Shown here: positions 1 to 9,851 of the stretch, one piece after another | How positions within the stretch are numbered: position 1 is the first letter of the stretch | How the letters are laid out: the number at the start of each line of letters is the position of its first letter | NCBI GenBank assembly: GCA_047602305.1 | Contig: JASGHO010000001.1 | Location: forward strand, 558,001 to 622,000 | Origin: Ancrocorticia sp047602305 | Lineage (GTDB): Bacteria; Actinomycetota; Actinomycetes; Actinomycetales; Actinomycetaceae | Direction: 5' to 3' | Length of the DNA stretch: 64,000 nucleotides | Notes under the pieces: generated by a model | Told to the model about the DNA's origin: nothing | Seen by the model: the letters and a program-made list of their open reading frames with translations, nothing else | The model's database searches: none | Program-made: the position numbers and the translations under genes

Positions 1-792
1 GCGGTCCCGCACGATGAGGTAGCGGCCGAAGCTCACTATGAGGGCGGCCCCACCCAGCCATTCCACCAGCCACCAGGGGAAATGCGGCTGGTTGGATTTC
101 TTGTTGGCGTCCTCCAGGTCCCTTTCGGGCGTGGGGATGATACGTTCACCGGTGACCAGCATGCGTTCGGTGTTAATCCCGAGAGGATCGCAGGTAATCA
201 ACGTGACGAGGTCTCGGCTGTCGTCCTTCTTCAGCCAGTCGGACTCCTCGGGTTTCACAATCTTGATATCGAACACCTTGTACACCAGGACACGCCCGGC
301 AACTTCCAAACTGAAGGTGTCCTCCAGCCCGACCTTGTCGAGGTGGGTAAAGAGAAGGGACTCGGCGAGGCCGCGGTGTGCGGTAATGGCGGCATGGGTG
401 CCGATTCCGCCCACCGGCAGCGACGTCTCGGGCATGTGGCCAGCGCCCTTGCGCAGCACCTCATGCGAGGCGGTGTGATAAATGGGCAGGTCCACGTCAA
501 TCGAGGCGATCTTCACGCGGCCGATCTGGCCGTCACCGGAAGGATCGAGCTGCTCCATGTAGTCGTCTGGGCGAGCGCCGATTTTCAGCTGCTCGTTGTA
601 GGCCTCGGCGGCTTTCAGAATCTTCTGGAGGCGTTCGGGAGGCCCTGCCTCGACCATCTGCACCATCTTGGCGAGTTCTTTGGCATTGATGTAGCTGTTC
701 CACCACTGCATGCCGGGCGGGTAGAGGAACAGGGTTAACGCCACGAGGGCCAGGAAGCAGAACGCGTAGACACTCCATGTGCTTTGACGCAT
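1..792 (-). CDS. srtC: Class C (pilin-polymerising) sortase, 3' end outside window
   Basis: Transpeptidase that cleaves LPXTG-type pilins and joins them into a covalent fibre at the outer membrane face. 264 codons are visible from ATG 790-792; the frame runs off the left edge without a stop, so only the last residues are missing. Seen: an N-terminal membrane segment (about residues 8-26), the catalytic His in AITAHRG (His139), Cys in TLITCDP (Cys201) and Arg in NTERM (Arg210), and a second membrane segment near the end (WWLVEWLGGAALIVSFG). Pilin sortases carry a second C-terminal membrane helix, which fits class C. A DP motif before the core (LDPSGDG) may be the lid, but lacks the usual aromatic residue. 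GGAGG lies upstream of the ATG. It follows the two pilus genes on the same strand and presumably polymerises them. Confidence 0.93.
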   Translation of the reverse strand, partial: MRQSTWSVYAFCFLALVALTLFLYPPGMQWWNSYINAKELAKMVQMVEAGPPERLQKILKAAEAYNEQLKIGARPDDYMEQLDPSGDGQIGRVKIASIDVDLPIYHTASHEVLRKGAGHMPETSLPVGGIGTHAAITAHRGLAESLLFTHLDKVGLEDTFSLEVAGRVLVYKVFDIKIVKPEESDWLKKDDSRDLVTLITCDPLGINTERMLVTGERIIPTPERDLEDANKKSNQPHFPWWLVEWLGGAALIVSFGRYLIVRDR

Positions 793-858
793 GTTCTGAT
801 CCTCCTGGCCCTCGCGGGTTGCTGGGTTGCGATCAGCTAACTGATCGCGATTGTGATG

Positions 859-2523
859 TTAGTTGGTCTGCTTCTTGCGGCCCAGGACCAGGAAGCCAGC
901 ACCGGCCATGAGGGCCACGGCTGCGGCGATCATGAGGTTACGGGTTCCCTCGGCACCGGTGAAGGGCAGGGTGAAGGGGGACTCCAACTTGTTGGTGATT
1001 CCCTTGACAGTGACGTCCGCGTTGCCACCGGGGGTGACGGTGACCTTCTGGACATCGGTGGGCAGCACGTAGCCGGTGGGGGCCACGGTCTCAACGAGCC
1101 AGTAGTCACGGGAAGCCTCGGTGGAACCCACGTACAGGCCGGGGATCAGCGCTGCGCCAGTGGCGTCAGTGGTGAAGGTGGACTGTGCGGCGACGGCGCC
1201 ACCGGCGTTGTCACGAGTGACCTCGATGAAATCGACACAGGCGGTCGGGGTACCAGCGGTGCGAGCCGCGACACAGGCATCAGCCTTGGCCTTGGTATCG
1301 AACACCTGGAACTGGGCGCCCTGGAGCTTGGTGGCCGGGGTATCAACATCAAACTTGTCGATCTGCACCGCGCCCCACTTGACGCTCACCTCGGGAGAGG
1401 ACGAACCATCAGTGAGGAAGTTCGGATCGTTGATGAAGCCGATAGCGGTGTTCTTGATGGTTCCGCCATCGTCAACCGTGTTGTTATTGGCCGGGTCAAG
1501 CGCGATCACGCTGGTGTTGAAGTCAACCTCGAAGCGTGCACCGGGGAAGGTAGCCGGGGACACGACGGCGAACTTCACGCGCTGGCGGGTCTCGGTGACA
1601 GCGGGGTCAGCCGGATCCACAGGAACCTGCACGGTATCGGTGGCGACGGTGTAGTCAACACCTCGCACGAGAGCCGGGCTCAGGCGGTTGCCCTGGAGGT
1701 CAACAGCGTAAGCCTGCACATCGTTCAAGTCCGCAGCATCGAACACCAGGCGCGGATCCAACACGTCGTGGATCTCAACCTGTGTGAGCAGATCGTCTGC
1801 CGGAGGCTTGGTGGCGTCGAGGCCGAGCTTCCAGGTCACCTCGGAGCCGATGCCCAGGCCACCAGCGGGGGCAACGAGTTCCTTGGAGGTGATGCCGATC
1901 TTGTTCTTGGGGTAGGTGTGCACATCGTAGAGCCACTCACCAGCACCAACCGTGGTGGTCCTCCAGAACGGAAGGATCACCAGGAACGGCTCCGAGGGAA
2001 CCTCCACGGCATCCGGCCACGCGGTCTCCTTGACTACGTAGATACCACGGGCGAGTGCCGGGAACTTGGCCTCACCATTGGCATCCGTGGTCAGATCACC
2101 CACCGAAACCGTCGAGTAAGAGGTGTCATCGGCCGGATCGGCCAGGTCCGCGCCCGGATCGATCGCCGTCGGAACAGCCCCCGGCGTCGCACCCGGATCA
2201 ATTGTCAACCGAGCCGCTGCCTCCAGCTGAGCTTGGGTCCAGGTCGCCGGATCTGTGCCCAGGAAATTCTGGACCCGGAACATCTCAAACGTGGCACCAG
2301 CCAGCGCCTTGTAATCCTGCAGATCAGCACCGGTCAGCGGATTACCGTCGTGGGGAAGATTCTCATTCTTCACACCGCTCAACTTGTGGATCGTCAACGA
2401 GACCGGCTTGGTCTCATCAATCAAACTCGGATCCGCCGGAGCAGCCTGAGCCGCCCCGCCCATACCAACAACCGAGGCAATCAACGTCCCGGCCAACAGC
2501 CGAGAAAATAGCTTCTTCTTCAC
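859..2523 (-). CDS. Major fimbrial shaft pilin, LPFTG-anchored, isopeptide type
   Basis: 554 residues from a GTG start with AAAGGA upstream. It begins with a Sec signal peptide (KKKLFSRLL then a hydrophobic stretch, cleavage near AQA-AP around residue 28) and ends with the cell-wall sorting signal LPFTG at 519-523, a hydrophobic helix and RKK tail. The pilin motif YPKNK (204-208) would supply the lysine joined by the sortase to the next subunit. An E-box-like YWLVE (474-478) and SpaA/Cna-B-like folds (GEAKFPALARGIYVVKETAWP; an ALIPGLYVG strand) fit intramolecular isopeptide bonds. Length and layout match Actinomyces FimA/FimP shaft pilins. It lies between the tip adhesin and the sortase in one minus-strand operon; a hairpin in the upstream gap may alter its expression relative to the adhesin. 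Confidence 0.94.
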   Translation of the reverse strand: MKKKLFSRLLAGTLIASVVGMGGAAQAAPADPSLIDETKPVSLTIHKLSGVKNENLPHDGNPLTGADLQDYKALAGATFEMFRVQNFLGTDPATWTQAQLEAAARLTIDPGATPGAVPTAIDPGADLADPADDTSYSTVSVGDLTTDANGEAKFPALARGIYVVKETAWPDAVEVPSEPFLVILPFWRTTTVGAGEWLYDVHTYPKNKIGITSKELVAPAGGLGIGSEVTWKLGLDATKPPADDLLTQVEIHDVLDPRLVFDAADLNDVQAYAVDLQGNRLSPALVRGVDYTVATDTVQVPVDPADPAVTETRQRVKFAVVSPATFPGARFEVDFNTSVIALDPANNNTVDDGGTIKNTAIGFINDPNFLTDGSSSPEVSVKWGAVQIDKFDVDTPATKLQGAQFQVFDTKAKADACVAARTAGTPTACVDFIEVTRDNAGGAVAAQSTFTTDATGAALIPGLYVGSTEASRDYWLVETVAPTGYVLPTDVQKVTVTPGGNADVTVKGITNKLESPFTLPFTGAEGTRNLMIAAAVALMAGAGFLVLGRKKQTN

Positions 2524-2544
2524 GGCCCATCCTTTCCCTTAATT

Positions 2545-2569
2545 GGTCTTGAATCACGCACCCAAGACC
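2545..2569 (-). other. Hairpin in the gap between adhesin and pilin genes
   Basis: GGTCTTG at 2545-2551 pairs with CAAGACC at 2563-2569 (7 bp stem, 11 nt loop), just upstream of the pilin ribosome site on the minus strand. There is no T-run, so it is unlikely to be a simple terminator. It could be an mRNA processing or stabilising stem. Two direct repeats of the form AGCYGTTCAAACCA (plus strand, 2579-2592 and 2616-2629, spaced 37 bp) lie in the same gap. Confidence 0.45.
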
Positions 2570-2675
2570 TTTGCGGCCAGCTGTTCAAACCAGCCACATC
2601 CATGTCCATGCAGTTAGCCGTTCAAACCAACCGCGTTCGTACCGAAGCAAGCCCGTCACCCACTCCGAATTCTTC

Positions 2676-5600
2676 TTATGCCTTTCTCTCGTGGATTGCG
2701 CGAGGCGCCCTCCCGCCCTTCATTCGGACCACCACGAGAGCGATGGCCAAACCTGCAAACACAACCGCAATAGCCGTGTACACCCATGAACCCGTTCCAC
2801 CCGAGAACGGCAACCAGATACCCGTGTGAGCATCGAAGCCTGCTTCCGCGTTGGCGAGATGCTGAGATTCCGCGCCGACCGCCCAGACCGTGGCGTCGTT
2901 ACGATGCCAGGCGTGGCCGTCGTCGATCGTCAGTTTCGCGGTGCATACCAGAACCGCGCCCTGGGCGAGATGACGCCGCTGCACACCATTGACCACAGTG
3001 GTCTCGAAGGGGCAGGTGAGGTCGGTGATCTCGGGACCCTTTGACGTCACGTCGTCGATCGCCACGTCGAGGAGGTCCTCTTCGCCCGTGTTCGTCATCC
3101 GGAAGGTAATCGTCGCTTCCTCGCCGGGGTCGAGCGCCGCATCAGTAGCAATCGGTGCCGTCAGCGGGTCTCCGCCCGGTTCAAGGATTCCCTTCTCCAG
3201 GGTGATGGCCGGAACCGGACGAACCCAAGGGTTCGACGTTGCTTCGAAGGTCGAATCGTCGCTGACCTTCACATCCGTCAACGTGCCCACTCCGGTTGCA
3301 GTGACCGTGTCCGTATGAACTTGGGCTTCCTGCGCGCTCTTACCGAGCGCCGGAATCGTTCCGGTGCAGGTGTACTCTTCGCCGCGCTCGAGAACCCACG
3401 CCTCCGGCAACGTCACGACGAACGTATCATCCGTCCACTGCGTACCCGAGACGTCAACGTTGTCACCCTCGAACGAACAGGTTGCCCATTCGACCTTCGG
3501 ACCCTCCGTCACGGTGTCCGTGAAGGTGAGCTGCGCCAGCTTGTCCTGCGGATCGGCAGCGGTGTTCTTGACACTCGCCTGCACGGTGATCTCCTGGTCG
3601 TACTCGGCGGTCAGTTCCGACGACGGCGTCCCGCCCGCAACCGATCCCTCCTTGGTCACCTCGATTGCCACGTTATGGACGCGGATCGCGCCATTGACGT
3701 TCTCCACCGAACCACCTTCGGGAAGTGCGACACTGACGGTTTTTCCACTCTCATCGGCAATGCTGCGCCCTGCTGTTGCGACAGCCACGGCATCAGGCGA
3801 CCATGCCCACGACTGGCCCTGGCCAAGAACCTTCGAACCGTCACCGGCTACCGGATCCTTGTCCACCGTGAAGGTGACAAAGTAATTGCCAGCAACCAGA
3901 TCCTTGAATTCGTAGGAGCCATCCGCCTTGGTGGGAGCTGTTCCGGCAACCAACGGGGCCGCGTCCGCCACCTCCATATACAAGGTGGCGCGGGCATTCC
4001 GCACGGGCGTGCCATCAGCCAACGCGGGCTTGCCCTCGGAATCCACCCACACATTGCCGGAGAGCGTACCCAATGGCTGATCAGTTGGCTCAATCTGGCT
4101 GTATACCTGCTCGCACTGATCACCGGGGGTCACCCAGGTTTCTGTGGGTGCCGTACACGTGGCGTTACCCGCGCGCTTGCCAAAATCCCATTCCTTGGTG
4201 GCATCGTAAGCCGGCAGCGTCATCTGATCCGGAAGGTCACGTGGCGTCTCGCTAAAGGTGGCCATCGCCTGATTGCCCACCACGAATCCGGCGGAGCTGC
4301 GATTCACCTTGCCGCTGAGCCGTACCTTGTAGGCCTCACCAGCAGCCAAATCCGGCACAGCGTAGGTGCGATCAATAAAATCGCCATTCACAACCTCGGA
4401 CACAGCCCCATTGGGAACAAGATCCACCGGAAAATCAACCTTAAAGCTGTCGCCAAATGAGTTAACGAGCCAGTATCCATCCGTAGTTGCGATTCCAGCT
4501 CCTGAACTCGCTACATTGGGTTGAGCCGCGGTGATATCCACGTACTTACCTGTGATACCCGAGACCTTGGTGCGAAGCGTTCCACCCCTGAGAATCCAGT
4601 ATTCTTCGGAGGTTACCAATAGCGAGCTGCCGGTCGTCATGGCTGGTTGTTCGCCCATAATAGCCTGAACGGTGCCCTTGAAACCGCCAAAGTGTGTCAC
4701 TACCGAACTTCCGTTGGCTTGAGGAACAACCGTGAAACACTTCGTCTCCGCACACACCATGGCGCCTCTCCTGGCAGTGGCAGGATTGATGCTAGCCGCG
4801 TCAACGAGCTTTTCACCAGCGGTATCCAGATCAATCTGTACCGGCTCCGTATCGCCCGTCTTGTACACCCAGTACCCCTGCGCCGTAAGAATCCCGACAC
4901 CGCTGGATGCACTTGGTACTGAACCGATCAGCTTGATGATTCGGCCATCAACAGGGAATAGAGGCCCAACGGTGCCATTGGCGTTGACCTGCCGGTAGCC
5001 CTCGGTGGTGGCCACGCCTGAGGAAGCGTTAGCCGGACTGCTTCCAGTGAGAGCCAGAATCGAACCTGAGACTCCCGCAACTTTCGTAGCGGTTCCGTCG
5101 TTCTTCACGATCCAGTAACCCTCTGTGGTAGCCACGGCGCTACCGGTCGCACCTAGGGGATCGTTCCCGATCACATCAATGATCGTCCCGGAGATGCCAG
5201 CAACCTGCGTCACGGTGCCATCTGGCTTGACCAGGAAGTAACCATCAGTTGTGCCAACACCTGCGCCCAGACCCGTTGGGTTTAGACCTGTGATCGCAAT
5301 GATGTCGCCAGGAACATCAACCTTGGTCGCAACGCCATAGTTTGACACGAAGAAGTATCCCTTGTTCGTGGCCACGGCAGAGCCGTTCGAAGCGTCCGGA
5401 TTCACCATGACAGCTCTGGGCAAACGCCCTTGCGCCGCGATCATCTTGATCTTGTCGCGCGGATCCTCGAAAGCTCCGGCCTTCAGGTCATAAACCTGCG
5501 AGGAGGTCGAGTCAATGAGCTTGCCACCGGTGAGGTTCGTGGCACCACGTGGGTTCGCATCAGAGCCGTTCTTCACCGTCACGTCCCAGCTCACATCGCA

Positions 5601-8600
5601 CACCACATCGCTCTCCGGGCACACCACCTTCGCCGCGCTCTTCGACACATCCGAGTATGGATCTGAAGCGCTGTAACCAAAGTTGACGTTCGCGCGAATC
5701 ACGTCCGCGCCGAGTGAGATCTCACTGGATTCCCGGCTCGCCTTCGCGAGACGCTGGCCAGCAAATGTAAACGCTGGGTTCACACTCACGGTCTTGTTGG
5801 TATCAAACTCGGACGCGACGGTATTCGGGAATCCTCCCGGTCCACCCTGCGGTTCAATCCGGGTGAAGTAGGTACCCGAGTGAAGATTCGCGAAGGTGTA
5901 AGAGCCGTCTGCCGTCGTCGTCGTGCTCGCGATCTTCTGGCGATCGGCGTCCAACAGGTCCACGACGATACCCGCCTGTACCGGTGCCCCGTCACTATAG
6001 TCCCTACCCTTACCGGTGGTGTCCCAGTACGCCTTGCCGGTAATAGAGGAGGCCACGATGGTAGCCGGCATGGGCCAACCGCGCGCCGCCGGACCTGCGG
6101 CCGTGTAGATGTCGCCGATCCACATGAGGTACACCTCGCCGCGCACACTATTCTCGGAGGTGATGGTGATATCAACCGTGGTGATGCCCAACTTTGGCGT
6201 CTGGTTCACCACTTTGATCGCGGTGATACGTCGGCCTGGCGCGTCAGAGCACTCGGCGTCCCAGGTATTCACGGTGGGGTCCAACGACGGATTGTTATCG
6301 GTCGTGCAGACGATTGTTGCCCCTGCATCGGAATCGGTTGTGATTACCTGCGCACCGGTCAGACTATAGGGAGCATCAAACGAACTCTTTGTCGGGCCGT
6401 CGTACACGTCGGCGTTGGGCAAGGTTCCCATGTACTCATCGTCGTCACCGCGGCCAGGGAGAACCAGAACGGTTTGCGATGCGAGCCCCGCAGAGCCACC
6501 CGCACCACCGCTGTCCTGCGCGGAGACGATGGCGCGCCAGCCGATGGTATCGCCGATCTCCACCTTCGGTGTGAGCGTCTTGAGTAGGGTGGTCATCGCC
6601 TCGATCTTGGCCATCGACGCCTGGGCACTGGCCACACTGGTGCCTTCACTGATCTCCTGGGTGCCCGCCGCCGTTGCCATGAACTCGCCGGAAACGGTGA
6701 CGTCACCTCCGCCAAGTGCAGAAATATGAGTGACGAACTCAATCGGTGGCAATGCGCCGATAGCAACCGTCTTATCCTGGCTCATCAATGGCAACGTGCC
6801 ATCAGGGTCCTTGAGAACGAGGGTAACCTTACCGGGTACCTTGGTATCCCCATCGCAACCACTACCGGGCACGAATGCACCCTGGATCATCCACTGCGAA
6901 TCTGCCGGAAGGTCAAATGACGTGGCACACGCATCAATGTTCAGTGTCGCTTCACCGTTGACCTTGTCAGTCGTTGAGATCAGATTCCTGATACTCGGCG
7001 TCACAACCCAGCGAATTTGGCGAGCATCTTGATTGATCTCCGGTGCTTCAACTGTCAGTTCCGCTTCGGCCACCGGCTTATTGAGCGCCGTCACCCATTT
7101 GTTGCCGCTTTCTTGTGGACCACCACGCACCCAGCCGCGCATGGTGTCCACCAAGTTGCGACCCTTCTCACCAGCGTCTCCCCAGTCATCCACAATTTGC
7201 ATCGGGACCGTCACCGTGTAGGTTCCCGCGCCGTTCATAGTTCCGGCAGGGAATCCCGGGAAGATGACGCGCATAGCACGCGCCCCCGGCATCGGCTCGT
7301 TGGATGTCACCCATCCATCCGTTATGTCTGGATCAGCCGTGTTGTTGCCGTGCGAAGCTCGGGACCACTGCACCACATGGGCGGATACCGAACGTCCTCC
7401 ATAGCTGACCACAGGAGGGCCGACGGCGACCTGCTCATCAGGATTCCACTCGTCAGATAGCACAAAGTCCGTCGGTGTGTTGACGCCAAAACGTGTGGTG
7501 TCAGCGCTCAACGTCACACGAAGTTCGGTTCCCTCCGTGACGAATAGGCTCGGCGGATCAAGGTGCCTGACACTCTTTTCACTGCCCGCGTCAAAGCTTG
7601 TTCGTCCGGGCTCCCAATAGGTTGCGTCAGAAGTCCATGGACGCACAATGCCTTTACCAAAGACGGGCGTACCTTGTTGCCCGGCCAGCTGGTAGATATC
7701 CCAGGTACCGAAATCGTTGTTTGGTACACGGTAGCCGGCTCGAGCGCCGGTGCCACGGATATCCGAGGTCTTCACCGAGGAACCGGCATCACTACCAGGC
7801 TGCCACCCGTCCATGAAGTTCTGGAAGTCCTCAGAGGCAAAGGAGGTGGAATCAACCATCACATGGATCATCAACAACTCGCGCCGATCGTGTTCCCAGT
7901 CGTTGATGGAAGTGGGCAACGTGAAATCAAGCTTCTGTTCGCCAGACATTGGCGGCAGCGTAAGCACTCCATCGTTCACCGTGAGTTCCTGCCCAGCGTA
8001 TCGCCAGGAGGTTCCCTCGGGGAATCCGGAAACATCCACTTGTGCAGACCACGAGCCGCCGGCCGCAGCGCCTTTCGTTGTGCTGTAGCCGCCCCATCGC
8101 ACCGCTTGGGGAGTGAGGAAGAACGAGCCAGCCTTCGATGCCACGGTGTTGCGCTGGCAGACATAGTCCGGTGTGCACTGGGATGGGCGGACCACAAGAT
8201 CAGCTGCGGGAGCGGAAACCACCGTGGCGGGATCGGCCAACGCCTTGGTGTACACGCCAAGGAAGGCATTTTCACCGTTCACGGGACCCACCGCCCCGAT
8301 GGTTGCGGCTGCCACCTGACCCGGGAGAACAGTTCCCCCGGTGTCAATGCCACGCAGCTTCACCTGCGAGCTGACCTGAACAGGAGTTCCCACCTTGGCG
8401 GTGTAGCGGCAGCTTGGCTTTGCGTCGGTCCCGTTGAAACGTCCGGTCACAAATTGATTCTTCACACAGATGTCTGCATTATCCGCCCGGGAGAATGTCA
8501 GCCCTTCGGGAAGGATCAGCGCAACATCCATGCTGCGGGCGGGGCCAGGCAAAATATTGACGAGGAGCTCATAACCAACGATGTCCGAGCTACTCACAAT

Positions 8601-8834
8601 GCCATCGGTGGCACTGTCATCGCCTGGGATATAGCCATTGGCTGAGTTAACGAAGGTACCGTTGGGCTTGTTGCCATCAGCGGCATTGTGATCGGTACCG
8701 TCATAGATCTTGGTGAGCGAGATGGTGGCATAGGGATCTGGTGCGGCTGCGCCCACGGGAACCGTCGGAACCAGAAGCCCACCAAGCGAGACCAGAAGGG
8801 CAAGTGCGCACAGGACAAACTTTTTCATTTGCAC
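2676..8834 (-). CDS. Very large LPFSG-anchored pilus tip adhesin with repeat (propeller-like) domain
   Basis: 2052 residues, GTG start 7 nt after AGGGGG (ATG two codons later is possible). Layout seen: signal peptide (to about AAAPDP, residue 31); a long N-terminal beta-rich region; an SdrD-B-like domain near 930-995 (DGSYTFANLHSGTYF); eight repeats of about 40-46 residues near 1140-1470, each carrying a motif like TTEGYWIVKNDGTATKV; a second SdrD-B-like domain near 1590-1660 (DGSYEFKDLVAGNYF); two DUF11-like stretches (near 1720-2000); LPFSG at 2008-2012 with hydrophobic helix and basic tail. Size, sorting signal and position ahead of pilin and class C sortase indicate the tip or minor pilin. 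Its ligand cannot be read from sequence. The repeat block resembles a beta-propeller, an inference from repeat length and number. Confidence 0.9.
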   Translation of the reverse strand: MQMKKFVLCALALLVSLGGLLVPTVPVGAAAPDPYATISLTKIYDGTDHNAADGNKPNGTFVNSANGYIPGDDSATDGIVSSSDIVGYELLVNILPGPARSMDVALILPEGLTFSRADNADICVKNQFVTGRFNGTDAKPSCRYTAKVGTPVQVSSQVKLRGIDTGGTVLPGQVAAATIGAVGPVNGENAFLGVYTKALADPATVVSAPAADLVVRPSQCTPDYVCQRNTVASKAGSFFLTPQAVRWGGYSTTKGAAAGGSWSAQVDVSGFPEGTSWRYAGQELTVNDGVLTLPPMSGEQKLDFTLPTSINDWEHDRRELLMIHVMVDSTSFASEDFQNFMDGWQPGSDAGSSVKTSDIRGTGARAGYRVPNNDFGTWDIYQLAGQQGTPVFGKGIVRPWTSDATYWEPGRTSFDAGSEKSVRHLDPPSLFVTEGTELRVTLSADTTRFGVNTPTDFVLSDEWNPDEQVAVGPPVVSYGGRSVSAHVVQWSRASHGNNTADPDITDGWVTSNEPMPGARAMRVIFPGFPAGTMNGAGTYTVTVPMQIVDDWGDAGEKGRNLVDTMRGWVRGGPQESGNKWVTALNKPVAEAELTVEAPEINQDARQIRWVVTPSIRNLISTTDKVNGEATLNIDACATSFDLPADSQWMIQGAFVPGSGCDGDTKVPGKVTLVLKDPDGTLPLMSQDKTVAIGALPPIEFVTHISALGGGDVTVSGEFMATAAGTQEISEGTSVASAQASMAKIEAMTTLLKTLTPKVEIGDTIGWRAIVSAQDSGGAGGSAGLASQTVLVLPGRGDDDEYMGTLPNADVYDGPTKSSFDAPYSLTGAQVITTDSDAGATIVCTTDNNPSLDPTVNTWDAECSDAPGRRITAIKVVNQTPKLGITTVDITITSENSVRGEVYLMWIGDIYTAAGPAARGWPMPATIVASSITGKAYWDTTGKGRDYSDGAPVQAGIVVDLLDADRQKIASTTTTADGSYTFANLHSGTYFTRIEPQGGPGGFPNTVASEFDTNKTVSVNPAFTFAGQRLAKASRESSEISLGADVIRANVNFGYSASDPYSDVSKSAAKVVCPESDVVCDVSWDVTVKNGSDANPRGATNLTGGKLIDSTSSQVYDLKAGAFEDPRDKIKMIAAQGRLPRAVMVNPDASNGSAVATNKGYFFVSNYGVATKVDVPGDIIAITGLNPTGLGAGVGTTDGYFLVKPDGTVTQVAGISGTIIDVIGNDPLGATGSAVATTEGYWIVKNDGTATKVAGVSGSILALTGSSPANASSGVATTEGYRQVNANGTVGPLFPVDGRIIKLIGSVPSASSGVGILTAQGYWVYKTGDTEPVQIDLDTAGEKLVDAASINPATARRGAMVCAETKCFTVVPQANGSSVVTHFGGFKGTVQAIMGEQPAMTTGSSLLVTSEEYWILRGGTLRTKVSGITGKYVDITAAQPNVASSGAGIATTDGYWLVNSFGDSFKVDFPVDLVPNGAVSEVVNGDFIDRTYAVPDLAAGEAYKVRLSGKVNRSSAGFVVGNQAMATFSETPRDLPDQMTLPAYDATKEWDFGKRAGNATCTAPTETWVTPGDQCEQVYSQIEPTDQPLGTLSGNVWVDSEGKPALADGTPVRNARATLYMEVADAAPLVAGTAPTKADGSYEFKDLVAGNYFVTFTVDKDPVAGDGSKVLGQGQSWAWSPDAVAVATAGRSIADESGKTVSVALPEGGSVENVNGAIRVHNVAIEVTKEGSVAGGTPSSELTAEYDQEITVQASVKNTAADPQDKLAQLTFTDTVTEGPKVEWATCSFEGDNVDVSGTQWTDDTFVVTLPEAWVLERGEEYTCTGTIPALGKSAQEAQVHTDTVTATGVGTLTDVKVSDDSTFEATSNPWVRPVPAITLEKGILEPGGDPLTAPIATDAALDPGEEATITFRMTNTGEEDLLDVAIDDVTSKGPEITDLTCPFETTVVNGVQRRHLAQGAVLVCTAKLTIDDGHAWHRNDATVWAVGAESQHLANAEAGFDAHTGIWLPFSGGTGSWVYTAIAVVFAGLAIALVVVRMKGGRAPRAIHERKA

Positions 8835-9475
8835 AGCACCACCCCCTATAAGCTCTTCAATGTTCGGTCAATCAATTGTTCAAAAAGGACATTAACATAA
8901 TTTTCATAAACCATTGGGGGTATTAAGTTGTTGAGTAAATCGCCCCACGGCGCACCACCTGGCAGCACCGTTGACTGGAATGTATCTCTTATAGCAAGGC
9001 CTCACCCCCTACAAATCCACCCCATTACCACTACTTAATCTCACATTTGGGCGGTATAAATCAGTAAAGTGACACGACAAATTCATACGTCAACACTCAC
9101 CCCATCGCTGGAATCTCTCTACTTTTCACTTATTTCACGCCAATTATCAGGCCAAAACAGAACCAGTCCGTTCTCCCACAAACGAACCGCTCGCTCGACA
9201 GAGCGATATGCAAAGGTCTTGGCAATTCCACGTCACCCATCCGGGTGCGCCACCATACAAGCACGTCCATAGAGGTTAACAATTCACCATTACCCCGCCA
9301 GGTAATGAACCTCGCAGACCCAGGGGCATTGCACAATGTGAGCGGGCTCACAACTACGATCTACCAACAGGACTCCTCTTACCGGCCCCGGTATGTGTCA
9401 AGGCCATCCTCAACCACACGTTGCAAGTGATGAGAGGACTCCTCACTCGGGCGCCGAGCGAAGTAAGGTGCAACT
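8835..9475. other. AT-richer 640-bp gap between the pilus operon and the YciI-like gene
   Basis: No convincing gene on either strand. It should hold the pilus promoter (minus) and the yciI-like promoter (plus), but I see no strong -35/-10 pair. Near the adhesin start TCAATGTTC and TCAATTGTTC occur as direct repeats (about 8857-8880), and GTTCAAA there matches the GTTCAAA boxes in the adhesin-pilin gap. Two copies of AGGACTCCT occur at about 9369 and 9435; the second is inside GAGGACTCCTC, a 5+1+5 palindrome close to the YciI-like start. Confidence 0.5.
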
Positions 9476-9754
9476 ATGTCTGTTTTTGCTGTGAATTATG
9501 AGTACGACGCAACGAAGCGAGATCTCACCGCCGAGATCCGCCCCGAACACCGAGCATTCCTTGCCAAACTCAAGGAGGCCGATCAGCTCCTGGCATCCGG
9601 TCCCCTGGGAACCAGTGGAGCCCTACTCATCGTCGTCGCTGACGATGCCGCCGGAGCACTGAGCCTTCTCGACGAGGACCCGTTCTTCAAGAACAACATC
9701 GTTGAGACCCGCATTGCGCGCGTCTGGAACCCCGTCATCGGCCCCTGGCAGTAA
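9476..9754 (+). CDS. YciI-family small protein
   Basis: 92 residues with ATG after AAGG. The whole protein is one YciI (dimeric ferredoxin-like alpha/beta) domain: an N-terminal beta strand (SVFAVNYEY), the family histidine in RPEHRAFL (residue 24), a middle strand LASGPL and the C-terminal strand ARVWNPVIGPW. YciI homologues have proposed dehydratase or hydrolase roles for the His/Asp pair, but most, including this one, have no assigned substrate. It is a single gene, divergent from the pilus operon and ended by a strong bidirectional hairpin before terC. Confidence 0.88.
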   Translation: MSVFAVNYEYDATKRDLTAEIRPEHRAFLAKLKEADQLLASGPLGTSGALLIVVADDAAGALSLLDEDPFFKNNIVETRIARVWNPVIGPWQ

Positions 9755-9780
9755 CAGGCCCGAATAACTGCATATAGCAA

Positions 9781-9817
9781 CGAACCCGGCCTCACGTAGC
9801 AACGTGGGCCGGGTTCG
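9781..9817. terminator. Bidirectional hairpin terminator between yciI-like gene and terC
   Basis: CGAACCCGGCC-CACGT pairs with ACGTGGGCCGGGTTCG around an AGCA loop with one bulged T. It sits between the ends of two convergent genes, so it can serve both. Confidence 0.8.
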
Positions 9818-9851
9818 TCGTCGACTATTCAGTTATAGCGTCCTCGAATAC

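Noticed and set aside
853..2511. Long open frame (552 codons) on the plus strand opposite the pilin gene
   Set aside because: Composition shadow of the high-GC pilin; the minus strand has signal peptide, pilin motif and LPFTG.
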